The notes: generated by a model not told the origin, from the sequence alone. 64,000 nt of DNA from Allgaiera indica (GCF_900106675.1 NZ_FNOB01000004.1:161950-225949), one strand, 5' to 3'. Shown: positions 7,415 through 15,907, numbered from the stretch's first letter. Numbers and translations are program-made.

Positions 7415-8551
7415 ATGGCCGAAGATTCGGACGCCGAGAAGAAACACGACCCGACGCGCGAACGCCTGAAACGCGCGCGCGAGCAAGGCCAGATCCGGCG
7501 TTCGAACGATCTGCCGAAGGCCGCGATGACGCTGGGGCTGGTTCTGGTGGTGTTTGTCAGCGGCGGGGTGATGTCGGGCATGGCGTCGGATTGGCTGGCC
7601 GCCAGCCTGGCCGCTGCCGGCGCGATGGATCCGGGGCAGGCCTATGGGCTGGACATGGAATTCGCGGCTGTGCTGAGCATCTTCCTGCTGGCGACCGGGG
7701 CGCTTGCCTTCATCGCCGGGCTGGGGTCGGGCGGGTGGATGATGTCCTTCATGCTGCTTATGCCGAAGCTGGAGCGCGTCGATCCGGCGAAATCCTGGGG
7801 GCAGATCTTTTCGGTTTCGAACCTGATCGAGGTGGGCAAATCGGCGCTGAAGATCCTGGTGATCGGCAGTGCGGGATGGATTGCCTATGCGGGGCAGAAA
7901 CAGGATCTTCTGGCGTTGGCGGGGCGTCAGTATGTGTCGCTGGCCACGCTGGGCGGGCCAGCGCTGCATGTGATTCTGGGCGCGGCGGGCGGGGCGCTGG
8001 TGCTGGCCGTGGCGGATGTCGGCGTGCAGGCCTGGCTGAACCGGCGGTCGCTGAAGATGACCGACAAGGAGGTTCGCGACGAAACCAAGCAGTCCGAGGG
8101 CGATCCCCATGTCCGTGCCCGCCGCCGCGCGCTGATGCGCCGTGCCGCCCGCGCCCGGCAGATCCAGCAGGTCAAGACCGCGACCATGGTGGTCACCAAT
8201 CCCACGCATTTCGCGGTGGCGGTGCGTTACCGGCGTGGCAAGGACGGCGTGCCCTCAGTCGTGGCGAAGGGGGTGGATCTGACCGCCGCCCCGATCCTGG
8301 AACAGGCCCGCATCCACGGCGTGCCGCTGGTCGAGGCGCCGGTGCTGGCGCGCGCCCTGCACGCCCAGGTCCAGGTCGGCCGGCCGATCCCGCATCACCT
8401 GTATCGCGCGGTGGCCGAGGTGCTGGCCTATGTCTGGCGGCTGGATGCCTGGCGTGCCCAGGGCGGTGAAAAACCCGAACGTCCGCGGGTGGAGGGCGCG
8501 CTTGATCCGCCCGGCGCGGCCGACCCGGAGGCAGGCGCGCCAGCCGGCTGA
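7415..8551 (+). CDS. flhB: flagellar export switch protein FlhB
   Basis: FlhB controls export specificity, switching from rod/hook to filament substrates after self-cleavage at an NPTH site. This 378-residue copy starts with the usual KKHDPTRERLKRAREQGQIRRS cytoplasmic segment, has four hydrophobic helices (about residues 37-210), and carries NPTH at 262-265 inside VVTNPTHFAVAVRY. The C-terminal domain continues to about 350, then an Ala/Pro/Glu-rich tail. The last 41 codons overlap the 3' end of fliJ on the other strand, an unusual tail-to-tail overlap of 124 bp. It starts 1 bp after the fliR stop. Confidence 0.95.
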   Translation: MAEDSDAEKKHDPTRERLKRAREQGQIRRSNDLPKAAMTLGLVLVVFVSGGVMSGMASDWLAASLAAAGAMDPGQAYGLDMEFAAVLSIFLLATGALAFIAGLGSGGWMMSFMLLMPKLERVDPAKSWGQIFSVSNLIEVGKSALKILVIGSAGWIAYAGQKQDLLALAGRQYVSLATLGGPALHVILGAAGGALVLAVADVGVQAWLNRRSLKMTDKEVRDETKQSEGDPHVRARRRALMRRAARARQIQQVKTATMVVTNPTHFAVAVRYRRGKDGVPSVVAKGVDLTAAPILEQARIHGVPLVEAPVLARALHAQVQVGRPIPHHLYRAVAEVLAYVWRLDAWRAQGGEKPERPRVEGALDPPGAADPEAGAPAG

Positions 8552-8937
8552 TCCTCGGCCCGTTCGGCCAGCCTGTCCGCCGCCGCCCGGGCCTCGTCGG
8601 CGGCCTTTTGCAGTGCCTTGTGCTTCTCGGTCGTCAGCGCCAGATGGTCGAGCGCGGCCTGCCGGGCGGTTTCGCCGGCGCGGATCTGCGCCTCGTTGGC
8701 GTGGCGGGCGCGCGCGCCCATCTCGATGAACTGACCATAGGATTTCATTTCCAGCCCCGAGGTGATCTCGGTCTCGGTCAGACGCTGCCCGAGATCGGCG
8801 ATATAGGCCGACAATGTCGCCGAATGCCCGCCCAGTGCGGCCAGTCGTTTCGCGGCGTCCGCTGCCATCTGCTCGGCCCGGATCTTGTCGCGGTTCGACA
8901 GCGTGGTCAGCACCCGCAAGGTCTTGCGCGACAGCAT
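8428..8937 (-). CDS. fliJ: flagellar FliJ-like export protein
   Basis: A 169-residue, mostly helical protein encoded directly after fliI, the normal place for FliJ, the coiled-coil stalk of the export ATPase. Residues about 10-128 are charged and alanine-rich with heptad-like spacing. The sequence is too divergent for a firm call from motifs alone; position and coiled-coil character carry it. The ATG shares one base with the fliI stop (TGATG). From residue 129 the protein turns into a low-complexity Gly/Ser/Pro/Arg tail, exactly where the gene starts to overlap flhB on the opposite strand. The normal FliJ length is about 145 residues. Confidence 0.72.
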   Translation of the reverse strand: MLSRKTLRVLTTLSNRDKIRAEQMAADAAKRLAALGGHSATLSAYIADLGQRLTETEITSGLEMKSYGQFIEMGARARHANEAQIRAGETARQAALDHLALTTEKHKALQKAADEARAAADRLAERAEDQPAGAPASGSAAPGGSSAPSTRGRSGFSPPWARQASSRQT

Positions 8938-10271
8938 CAGCCCAGCACCTTTCCAAGCAGCGCGCGTGTTTGCTGCAGGGGGATGTTCTCTTGCGCGGAT
9001 TGCCGCAGGAAGGCCTCCATCTCCGGGGCACGGGCAAGGGCCTCGTCCAGCACGGTGTCGCGGCCCGGGGCATAGGCGCCGATATCGACGAGTTCGCGCT
9101 TTTCCTGAAGCCGCGACCACAGAAAGCGAAACCGCATCGCCCAGGCCTTGTGATCGGCACCGACCAGCGAAGGCATCGGCCGTGACAGCGACATCGACAC
9201 GTCGATCGGCGGGTAGACGCCGGCCTCGCTCATCCGGCGCGACAGCACGATATGCCCGTCTAGCACCGAGCGCGCGGTGTCGGCCACGGGGTCTGCGACA
9301 TGATCGTCGCCCTCGACCAGCACGGTATAGACCCCGGTGACAGAGCCTTCGCCCGCGCGCCCCATCCCGGCGCGTTCGACATAGCCCGCAAGCCGCGCGA
9401 AGACCGAGGGCGGATAGCCCCGCGTCGCCGCCGGCTCGCCCACCGACAGGCCGATCTCGCGCCCCGCCATCGCCAGACGGGTCAGCGAATCGACCAGCAG
9501 CAGCACGTTGCGGCCCTCGGCCCGGAAGGCTTCGGCGATGGCGGCGGCGCGTTCGGCGCCCAATACGCGCGCCAGCGGCGGCGTGTCGGCGGCGCTGACC
9601 ACCACGACCGAACGCGACAGCGCATCGCCCAGGTGGTCGTCGATGAATTCGCGCACCTCGCGGCCGCGTTCTCCGATCATCGCGACGACGCAGCAATCGA
9701 CCTGTGCGTGGCGTGCGATCATGCCCAGCAGGGTGCTTTTGCCGACACCGCTGCCGGCGAACAGGCCGGTGCGCATCCCCAGGCCCAGCGTCGCCAGCCC
9801 GTTGATCGCCCGCACGCCCACGTCCAGCGGCTGGGTCAGGCGCTGGCGGTGCATCGGGTTGATCGCCACGCCTTCCAGCGGCCAAAGCTGCGCCGATGCC
9901 GGTGGCGGGCGGTCATCGAGCGGCGCGCCATAGGCATCGAGCACCCGCCCCAGCAGCGCCGGCCCCACCGCGACCGAAACGCCCCCGGGCACCGCGCTGA
10001 CGCGGTCGCCGCGCTGCAGCCCCTTCAGGCTGCGATCGGCCATCAGCAGGGTCAGGCGTTCGCGAAATCCCACCACCTCGGCGTCGATCTCGCCGGTGCG
10101 GGTGGCGATCCGGCAGCGCGACCCGATCGGAACCCCGAGGCCGCTGGCCGCGATCACCTCGCCCTCGGTGCCCAGCACGGCGCCGCAGCGCGCGACCGGC
10201 GACAGGGCCGGCAGGTGGCCTTGCAGCCAGTCCTGCGCGGCGCGGGTGATATCGGGCGGGGCGTCAGACAT
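8937..10271 (-). CDS. fliI: flagellar export ATPase FliI
   Basis: FliI is the hexameric ATPase that energises unfolding and entry of flagellar export substrates. The 444-residue product has an F1-beta-like fold. The P-loop AGSGVGKST is at residues 172-180, VVAMIGERGREVREFI follows, the Walker B aspartate in LLLVDSLTRLAMA is at 261, and the family segment GYPPSVFARLAGYVERAG comes after. The ATG at 10271 overlaps the end of fliH by 8 bp; the longer reading frame to 10319 lies inside fliH. Its stop overlaps the start of fliJ by one base. Confidence 0.96.
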   Translation of the reverse strand: MSDAPPDITRAAQDWLQGHLPALSPVARCGAVLGTEGEVIAASGLGVPIGSRCRIATRTGEIDAEVVGFRERLTLLMADRSLKGLQRGDRVSAVPGGVSVAVGPALLGRVLDAYGAPLDDRPPPASAQLWPLEGVAINPMHRQRLTQPLDVGVRAINGLATLGLGMRTGLFAGSGVGKSTLLGMIARHAQVDCCVVAMIGERGREVREFIDDHLGDALSRSVVVVSAADTPPLARVLGAERAAAIAEAFRAEGRNVLLLVDSLTRLAMAGREIGLSVGEPAATRGYPPSVFARLAGYVERAGMGRAGEGSVTGVYTVLVEGDDHVADPVADTARSVLDGHIVLSRRMSEAGVYPPIDVSMSLSRPMPSLVGADHKAWAMRFRFLWSRLQEKRELVDIGAYAPGRDTVLDEALARAPEMEAFLRQSAQENIPLQQTRALLGKVLG

Positions 10272-10932
10272 CGGCAGGCAGCGCGCGCAGGCACTGCTCC
10301 ATCCGTTCGACCGAGGCATCCCAGCGGTTCAGGGCCGTGCCGGCCTCGGATTCCAGCAGTTCGATGACGAAGCCGCCCGGTTTCATCGCGGCGTCGGGCA
10401 GCGGCCGTACGGGCGCGGGCAGGGCGGGGGTGATCTGGTCCAGCGTCTCGGGGGCGGCGCGGCAGATCAGCGGCAGCGCGTCCTGCGCGGCCTCGGCCCG
10501 GGCCTCGGCCAGGACGCGCTGCAGCAATGCCTCGCGGTCGAAGGGACGCGGCGCGCCGATCAGGGTTTCGGCCAGCACCTTGCCCAGTTCGATCGCGGCG
10601 CGGGCCATCTCTTCCTGGTGGGCCGCCTGTTCGGTCTCCAGCCGGGCTTGCAGCGCCTCGAGGCGCGCGACGGCGGGGCCGATCGCGTCGGTGATCGCGG
10701 CCAGCGCCTGTTCGCGGCCCTGGCGCAGGCCCTCGGCATGGCCTGCCTCGCGGGCCTCCTGGCGCAGGCGGGCGCGGGCCTCGGCCTCGGCGGTCTCGGC
10801 GGCGGCGCGGGCCGCGCGCTCTTGCTTGGCGCGGGTTTCGTCGGGATCGGGGCGGTCGGTGGCCGACGCCGGATCGGGCACCGCATCGGGGGCCGGATCG
10901 GCGGATGACGGGGGGCGGAACGGGTGGGTCAT
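10264..10932 (-). CDS. fliH: flagellar assembly protein FliH
   Basis: FliH binds FliI as a dimer, regulates the ATPase and docks it at the C-ring. The 222-residue product has a Pro/Asp-rich N-terminus, then a long Ala/Glu/Arg-rich helix (about 40-110) with AGHAEGLRQGREQALAAI, the glycine-repeat helix typical of FliH. The C-terminal domain has MARAAIELGKVLAETLIG and a terminal beta region. Primary sequence conservation of FliH is always low; the position before fliI and the helix repeat support the call. The ATG at 10932 overlaps the upstream membrane gene by 4 bp. Confidence 0.85.
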   Translation of the reverse strand: MTHPFRPPSSADPAPDAVPDPASATDRPDPDETRAKQERAARAAAETAEAEARARLRQEAREAGHAEGLRQGREQALAAITDAIGPAVARLEALQARLETEQAAHQEEMARAAIELGKVLAETLIGAPRPFDREALLQRVLAEARAEAAQDALPLICRAAPETLDQITPALPAPVRPLPDAAMKPGGFVIELLESEAGTALNRWDASVERMEQCLRALPADV

Positions 10933-11216
10933 GCGCGCCTCGACAGAATTGACAAGATCCAGGGGATCCGAGCGATCGCGAAGACGACGACCTCCATCGC
11001 CGCCGCGATCAGGCCGCCCGCCGCGATCGCGATGGCGATCAGTTTCAGCGCGAAGCCACCAAGCACCAGCGACCACAGCGCGGCGGGCATGTGCAGCGCG
11101 CCCCAGCCAGCCGCGACCGAGGTGCCGGCAAGGAAAGGCCGCACCGGGCGCCGACCCTGCTGTTGCCCGCGCCCGGCATCCTTGCCGCCGGATTTTCGCC
11201 TGGTCTTGTCAGCCAT
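10929..11216 (-). CDS. orphan membrane protein inside the flagellar operon
   Basis: A 95-residue protein of unknown function between motB and fliH. The first 30 residues are strongly basic (KTRRKSGGKDAGRGQQQGRR), followed by two hydrophobic stretches at about 42-60 and 62-88. A cytoplasmic basic N-terminus with two membrane helices is the likely topology. It overlaps motB by 8 bp and fliH by 4 bp, so it is translated as part of the operon and is unlikely to be spurious. No FliO is seen elsewhere in the locus. This protein does not look like FliO in sequence, but it could fill a gate-assembly or stator-related role; that is conjecture. Confidence 0.7.
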   Translation of the reverse strand: MADKTRRKSGGKDAGRGQQQGRRPVRPFLAGTSVAAGWGALHMPAALWSLVLGGFALKLIAIAIAAGGLIAAAMEVVVFAIARIPWILSILSRRA

Positions 11217-12120
11217 GATTTGCGGCTTCCGCTTGTTTTTGGTCGGCTGGCGCCGCCTGCGCGGGTTTCGGGGCCGAGATCACGATCGACACGCGGCGGT
11301 TCTGTTGCCGGCCCTCGGCGGTGCCGTTGCTGGCGATCGGGTGGTATTTCGAAAAGCCCTCGGCGCTGAGCGCCTCGCCCGGGACGTTTTGCTTGCGAAA
11401 CAGCATCACCACGCTGAGCGCGCGCGCCGTCGACAACTGCCAGTTCGACGGGAACTGCGTGGTGTGGATCGGCTTGTTGTCGGTATAGCCGTGGATCGAG
11501 ATCCGATAGCCCGCAGGGATGGTGCTGAGCGTCTTGGCCAACGGCGTCAGGATCTTCGCGGCACCCGACGTCAGGGTCGCGTCGCCGTTGGTGAACAGGA
11601 TCTTGGCGTTGAGACGGATCTTGATCGACAGCGGGGTCGAGGTGACCGAGATCGTCTTGGCCTCGATCTGCGGCTTCAGCAGCGCCTGCAACTTGAGGCG
11701 CAGCTTCGAGATGGCCGCGATCTTGGGCTGCAGGTCCTTCTGCATCTGCGCGTCGAGGCGCTGGGTGGCGGGGGTCCGGGTTTGCAGAAGATGGCGCAGC
11801 GCCTCGGGCAGCCGCAGCGTCATCGGCGCCGATGGTGCCTGCAGGGGCAGCGGCACGGGTTTGGGCAGATTGTGCATCGGCCCATGCGACGAGGCCGGCT
11901 TGCTGACCAGCGCCGGTGGCGTGCCCGAGAAGGCCAGCATCATGCTGGCGGCCATTTTCTTCATCTTCGATGTGTTCTGCGCCGAGGTCGCGTAAAGCAC
12001 GATGAACAGCGCCAGCAGAAGCGTCAGAAGATCCGCGTAAGACACCATCCAGCGTTCATGGTTGGGCTTGTGGCCCTCGTCGCGCCGCGCGCGGCGGAAC
12101 TGATCGCCCCCGGAACTCAT
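11209..12120 (-). CDS. motB: flagellar motor stator protein MotB
   Basis: MotB forms the ion channel with MotA and anchors the stator to peptidoglycan. The 303-residue protein has a basic N-terminus, a single membrane helix starting at WMVSYADLLTLLLALFIVLYA, with the essential ion-binding aspartate at residue 30, and a C-terminal OmpA-like domain. In that domain ISIHGYTDNKPIHTT and NWQLSTARALSVVMLF are the peptidoglycan-binding motifs. A Pro-rich linker (about 65-105) and a helical region separate them. It overlaps motA by one base and the orphan membrane gene by 8 bp. The ion (proton or sodium) cannot be read from the sequence with confidence. Confidence 0.95.
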   Translation of the reverse strand: MSSGGDQFRRARRDEGHKPNHERWMVSYADLLTLLLALFIVLYATSAQNTSKMKKMAASMMLAFSGTPPALVSKPASSHGPMHNLPKPVPLPLQAPSAPMTLRLPEALRHLLQTRTPATQRLDAQMQKDLQPKIAAISKLRLKLQALLKPQIEAKTISVTSTPLSIKIRLNAKILFTNGDATLTSGAAKILTPLAKTLSTIPAGYRISIHGYTDNKPIHTTQFPSNWQLSTARALSVVMLFRKQNVPGEALSAEGFSKYHPIASNGTAEGRQQNRRVSIVISAPKPAQAAPADQKQAEAANHG

Positions 12121-12929
12121 CAGGCGGCCTCTTTTTCTGCGGGGCTTTCGCCGGCCGCATCCGCGTTGTGGTCAAGCCCGGCGCGGCGGCGGGATTCCAG
12201 CATGTTTTCAAGACGTTCGCGCAGGCGAATCGGGTTGGCATTGCCCTTCGACAATTGCAGCAGCCCTTCGGTGGCGATCTCGCGGTAGGTGGTGCGGCCG
12301 CCGGCGATCGCCTTCAGCCGGTTGCCCAGCGGGAAGAACACAAGGTTGGCCGCGCCGACGCCATAGATCGTGGCCACGAAGGCGGTGGCGATGCCGCCGC
12401 CCAGTTCGCTGGGGTGGTCGAGACGCAGCATGACATGGATCAGTCCCAGCACCGCGCCAAGGATGCCCACCGTAGGGGCATAGCCGCCGGCGGCCTCCCA
12501 GACATTGCCGCCTTCGGTATTCTCGCGGTCCTCGATATCGCCCAGCTTGTACAGCACGTCGCGCACCTCGTCGTGGCTTTGGCCAGCGACGATCTGTTCC
12601 AGCCCGATCTTCAGGAATTGATCGTTGGTCGCCTCGGCCGCGTCCTCCAGCGCCAGCGCGCTGGAATTGCGCATCAACGTGGACCAGTCGTACATGTCCT
12701 GGATCAGCGTCACCGAATCCGTGGGCGGCGGGCGCAAGAGCCAGGACACCTGCTTGAACGCATTGACGATCGCGCGCCATTCGGCATGGACAAGAAGGGC
12801 CGCAAAGGTGCCGCCGAAGACGATGCAGGCGGCGTTCAGCTTGACCAGCGACATCAACGGGTCACCCTCGAGCTGGCTGGTGAGTAGGATCGCGGAGATC
12901 CCAAGCAGGATTCCCAGAATGGCGCTCAT
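12120..12929 (-). CDS. motA: flagellar motor stator protein MotA
   Basis: MotA surrounds MotB in the inner membrane and pushes on FliG when ions flow. The 269-residue protein has four hydrophobic segments (about 2-18, 30-47, 150-170 and 182-202). The conserved GGYAPTVGILGAVLGLIHVM stretch and the cytoplasmic loop with the charged segment typical of the family lie between segments 2 and 3. The pattern GGGIATAFVATIYGVGAANLVFFPLGNRLK at the end of the membrane domain is diagnostic. It overlaps fliA upstream by 4 bp. Finding motA and motB inside the class-2-like operon rather than in a late operon means stators may be made early. Confidence 0.94.
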   Translation of the reverse strand: MSAILGILLGISAILLTSQLEGDPLMSLVKLNAACIVFGGTFAALLVHAEWRAIVNAFKQVSWLLRPPPTDSVTLIQDMYDWSTLMRNSSALALEDAAEATNDQFLKIGLEQIVAGQSHDEVRDVLYKLGDIEDRENTEGGNVWEAAGGYAPTVGILGAVLGLIHVMLRLDHPSELGGGIATAFVATIYGVGAANLVFFPLGNRLKAIAGGRTTYREIATEGLLQLSKGNANPIRLRERLENMLESRRRAGLDHNADAAGESPAEKEAA

Positions 12930-13537
12930 GGGTTTTGTTTCCCTGTATTTTCAATTTCTTGATGCTGGCCTGGCTGCCTGTGGCCAAGCCCCTCGGCCAG
13001 CTGGGCAAGCGCGCGTTCGCGAAAGCGCACCGCCTGGACCTCGGTAATGCCCATGATCTGGGCGACATCCTTGTTGCGAAGCTCTTCGAGGTAGAAAAGC
13101 GAGATCGCCGTGCGTTCCTGATAGGGCAGGTGGTCGATTTCCTCGGCCAGTGCCGCGACGTCCTGGCACCGGATGATCAGATCCAGCGCGTCCGGCGGCG
13201 CGGTATCGTCGGCCTCGGCAAGAAAGCTGTCCTCGCGGCGCTTGATCGAGCCGGAGCGGCGCGAGATGTCGATCATCGCGCCCAGAACGCGGGGCTTGAT
13301 GAACACGCCGAAGGGCACGCCGCGGTCCGGGTCGTAGCGATCGCGCAACTCCAGCGCGGTCAGGACGCCATGCTGGATCATGTCCTCGACCTCGGTCCAG
13401 GGCATGCGGGCGTGCAGACGCCAGGCGGTGCGGGTGATCCAGGTGCCGGCCTCGACCAGCACCTGCTGCGGGTCTGGAACGACAAGACCGCCGGTGGCAT
13501 CGGCGGTGATCGTGTCGGTGTCGGTCTGAAGCGTCAT
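12926..13537 (-). CDS. fliA: FliA-like flagellar sigma factor lacking a clear sigma-3 domain
   Basis: A 203-residue sigma-70 family protein in the place of the flagellar sigma factor. Region 2 is clear at about 48-93: EVEDMIQHGVLTALELRDRYDPDRGVPFGVFIKPRVLGAMID matches the FliA core- and -10-binding helices. Region 4 is clear at about 137-185: LPYQERTAISLFYLEELRNKDVAQIMG and a helix-turn-helix with VQAVRFRERALAQL. Between them are only about 45 residues, compared with roughly 90-100 in E. coli FliA, so sigma-3 appears missing or vestigial. FlgM, its expected antagonist, is encoded at 37670. It overlaps flhA and motA by 4 bp each. Confidence 0.82.
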   Translation of the reverse strand: MTLQTDTDTITADATGGLVVPDPQQVLVEAGTWITRTAWRLHARMPWTEVEDMIQHGVLTALELRDRYDPDRGVPFGVFIKPRVLGAMIDISRRSGSIKRREDSFLAEADDTAPPDALDLIIRCQDVAALAEEIDHLPYQERTAISLFYLEELRNKDVAQIMGITEVQAVRFRERALAQLAEGLGHRQPGQHQEIENTGKQNP

Positions 13538-15648
13538 TTCGCGGCCCCGTCCGGTGGTCGGATGACGCCCAGGACCGAAGTCGGCTGCGTATCGGGGATT
13601 TCATCCAGCGCGATCACCGGAAGGATGCCGCTGATCGCGCGGGCGATCAGGCGGCGGCAGGCGCCGGGCACGGCCAGCACCGGCTTGGCGCCCTGACGCG
13701 CGGCCATCTCCTTGCCCGAGGTCGCCGCGGCGCGCAACATGCGCAGCATGTTCGGTTCCGTGATCGCGCCAAGATCGTTGGCGCGCGCGGTATCGGTGGC
13801 CTTGATCACCAGGGCCTCGAATTCCGGTTCCAGCGCCAGCACCTTCAGGGTTTGCCCGTCCGACAGATAGGCGGCAAGGATCAGCCGCGAGATCCGCTGC
13901 CGCACGGCGGCCAACAGCAGTTCGGGATCGCGCGAGGCCGCGTCGGGCGCGTCGGTCATCGCCTCGGCGATGCGTTCGAAATCACGGATCGGCACGTTCT
14001 CGGACACCAGCCCCGCCAGCACCTGACGCACCATGCCCATCTGATAGCGGGTGCGCAGATCCTCGATCAGCTTGGGGTGGCTCTGGGCATGGAGGGCGAC
14101 GATTTCCTCGACCTCGGCGCGGCCCAGCATCTCCCAGGCGTGGCGGCGCAGCAGGGATTCCAGATGCGTGGCGATCACGCTGGCGGGATCGACGACGGTA
14201 TAGCCGGCGGTCTCGGCCTCGGCGCTGGTCGCCTGGGGGATCCACCTGGCATCGGTGCCGAACACAGGTTCCTTCGTCGGGCGGCCGCCTTCGATCTTCT
14301 CGATCACGTTGTCGGTCTCGATCGCCAGCATCTGGTCGGGGAAGACTTCGCCGCGCCCGATCACCCCGCCGCGGATCAGAAAGCGGTATTCCTGCGGCCG
14401 GATCTTTTCTGAATCGCGCACATGGATATTGGGCAGCACAAACCCGATCTGCTTGCTGAACCGGGTGCGGATTGCCGTCAGCCGGTTCATCAGATTGGGG
14501 CGTCCGGGCGGTTGCGGCCCGATCAGCGGTACCAGCGCAAAGCCGATATCCAGGCCGAAGGGATCGACGTTCTGGATCTGCGACAGGTCCATCGCGGCGG
14601 GTTTCGTGTCGGCCGGGGTGTCGGACGGGGCCTGCGCGGCCTGGGCGGCCTCGCGCCGCTTGCGGCGGGTGCCGCGCAGGCCGATGAAGCCGAGCAGCGC
14701 GCCGAAACCCAGGAAGGGCAGATGCGCCATGCCCGGGATCAGCCCCAGCACGATCAGAAGCCCGCCCGCGACCTGCATCGCCTCGGGGTGGCGCGCGATC
14801 TGGCCGACGATCTGGTTCGAGATGTTCTCGCCGTTCGTCACCCGGGTGACGATCAGGCCCGCGGCGATCGAGATCGTCAGCGACGGGATCTGCGCGGCCA
14901 CGCCGTCACCGATGGTCAGCAGCGTATAGGTGCGCGCCGCCACATCCAGCGGCAGCCCGTGTTGCAGCATTCCGACCAGAAGGCCGCCGATCAGGTTCAC
15001 CGCCAGGATCACCATCGCCGCGACCACGTCGCCGCGCACGAATTTCGACGCGCCGTCCATGGCGCCGAAGAAATCGGCCTCGGCGCGCAATTGGGCGCGG
15101 CGGTCCTCGGCCTGACGGGCGGTCAGGGTGCCGGCGTTCACATCGGCGTCGATCGCCATCTGCCGGCCGGGCAGCGAATCGAGCATGAATCGGGCCGAGA
15201 CCTCGGCCACCCGGCTGGAACCCTTGGTGATGACCACGAAATTGATGATGATCAGGATCGCGAAGATGATGATCCCGATCACATAGTCGCCGCCGACGAC
15301 GAAGCGCCCGAAGCTTTCCACCACCGAACCGGCCGCCCCGGGCCCGGTATAGCCGTTCAGCAAGATCGCCCGCGCGGTGGCCACGTTCAGCGCCAGCCGC
15401 ATCAGCGTGGTGGCCAGCAGGATCGACGGAAAGGACAACAGTTCCGACGCCTCGGTGACGTAGATCGCCGCCACCAGGATCACCATCCCGGCCGAGATGT
15501 TGACCGCGAACATCAACGAGATCGCCAGCGGCGACAGAGGCACGATCAGCATGGTCAGCACCGCGCCCACGATCGCCGGCCCCGCCAGCCGCGAGGTCAG
15601 CGAGGGGGGCGGAAGCGCCAGCCCGGGTTTAGCGGTCGTGGCCGACAT
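13534..15648 (-). CDS. flhA: flagellar export gate protein FlhA
   Basis: FlhA forms the nonameric export-gate ring and ion-driven pump. The 704-residue product has the N-terminal membrane domain (about 1-330) with the family blocks PSILLATTLMRLALNVATAR and GDYVIGIIIFAILIIINFVVITKGSSRVAEVSARF. The FHIPEP region follows (SLPGRQMAIDADVNAGTL), then the large cytoplasmic domain for substrate-chaperone docking (about 370-690, with GFVLPNIHVRDS and QMGMVRQVLAGLVSENVPIRD). It overlaps fliQ upstream by 20 bp and fliA downstream by 4 bp. Length and domain order are normal. Confidence 0.97.
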   Translation of the reverse strand: MSATTAKPGLALPPPSLTSRLAGPAIVGAVLTMLIVPLSPLAISLMFAVNISAGMVILVAAIYVTEASELLSFPSILLATTLMRLALNVATARAILLNGYTGPGAAGSVVESFGRFVVGGDYVIGIIIFAILIIINFVVITKGSSRVAEVSARFMLDSLPGRQMAIDADVNAGTLTARQAEDRRAQLRAEADFFGAMDGASKFVRGDVVAAMVILAVNLIGGLLVGMLQHGLPLDVAARTYTLLTIGDGVAAQIPSLTISIAAGLIVTRVTNGENISNQIVGQIARHPEAMQVAGGLLIVLGLIPGMAHLPFLGFGALLGFIGLRGTRRKRREAAQAAQAPSDTPADTKPAAMDLSQIQNVDPFGLDIGFALVPLIGPQPPGRPNLMNRLTAIRTRFSKQIGFVLPNIHVRDSEKIRPQEYRFLIRGGVIGRGEVFPDQMLAIETDNVIEKIEGGRPTKEPVFGTDARWIPQATSAEAETAGYTVVDPASVIATHLESLLRRHAWEMLGRAEVEEIVALHAQSHPKLIEDLRTRYQMGMVRQVLAGLVSENVPIRDFERIAEAMTDAPDAASRDPELLLAAVRQRISRLILAAYLSDGQTLKVLALEPEFEALVIKATDTARANDLGAITEPNMLRMLRAAATSGKEMAARQGAKPVLAVPGACRRLIARAISGILPVIALDEIPDTQPTSVLGVIRPPDGAAK

Positions 15649-15907
15649 GGATCAGCTCTGGCAGGGCGCGGAAGACATGGGTGGTGTAGTCGCCGGCGCT
15701 GCGCAGCATCAGCCCGCCGCCCAGCAGCACCAGGATCACCAGCCCCGCCACCTTCGGCACGAAACCCAGCGCGGCCTCGCGGATCTGGGTGGTGGTTTGC
15801 AAGATGGCACCGGCGACACCCAGCAGAAGGCAGACCGCCAGCCCCGGGCCGGCAAGGGCCAGGAACATCCACACGGCGCCCGCGGTGTACCAGTCCGGCA
15901 AGGTCAT
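15629..15907 (-). CDS. fliQ: flagellar export gate protein FliQ (canonical copy)
   Basis: A 92-residue two-helix membrane protein of the FliQ family. The loop between the helices reads LQTTTQIREAALGFVPKV, close to the enterobacterial form LQAATQINEMTLSFIPK, including the conserved proline and the polar QI-E pair. It is therefore more conventional than the second FliQ-like protein at 6342. It overlaps fliN by 4 bp and flhA by 20 bp, so it is produced with the C-ring and FlhA, away from fliP and fliR. About four copies are expected in each export gate. Confidence 0.9.
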   Translation of the reverse strand: MTLPDWYTAGAVWMFLALAGPGLAVCLLLGVAGAILQTTTQIREAALGFVPKVAGLVILVLLGGGLMLRSAGDYTTHVFRALPELIHVGHDR

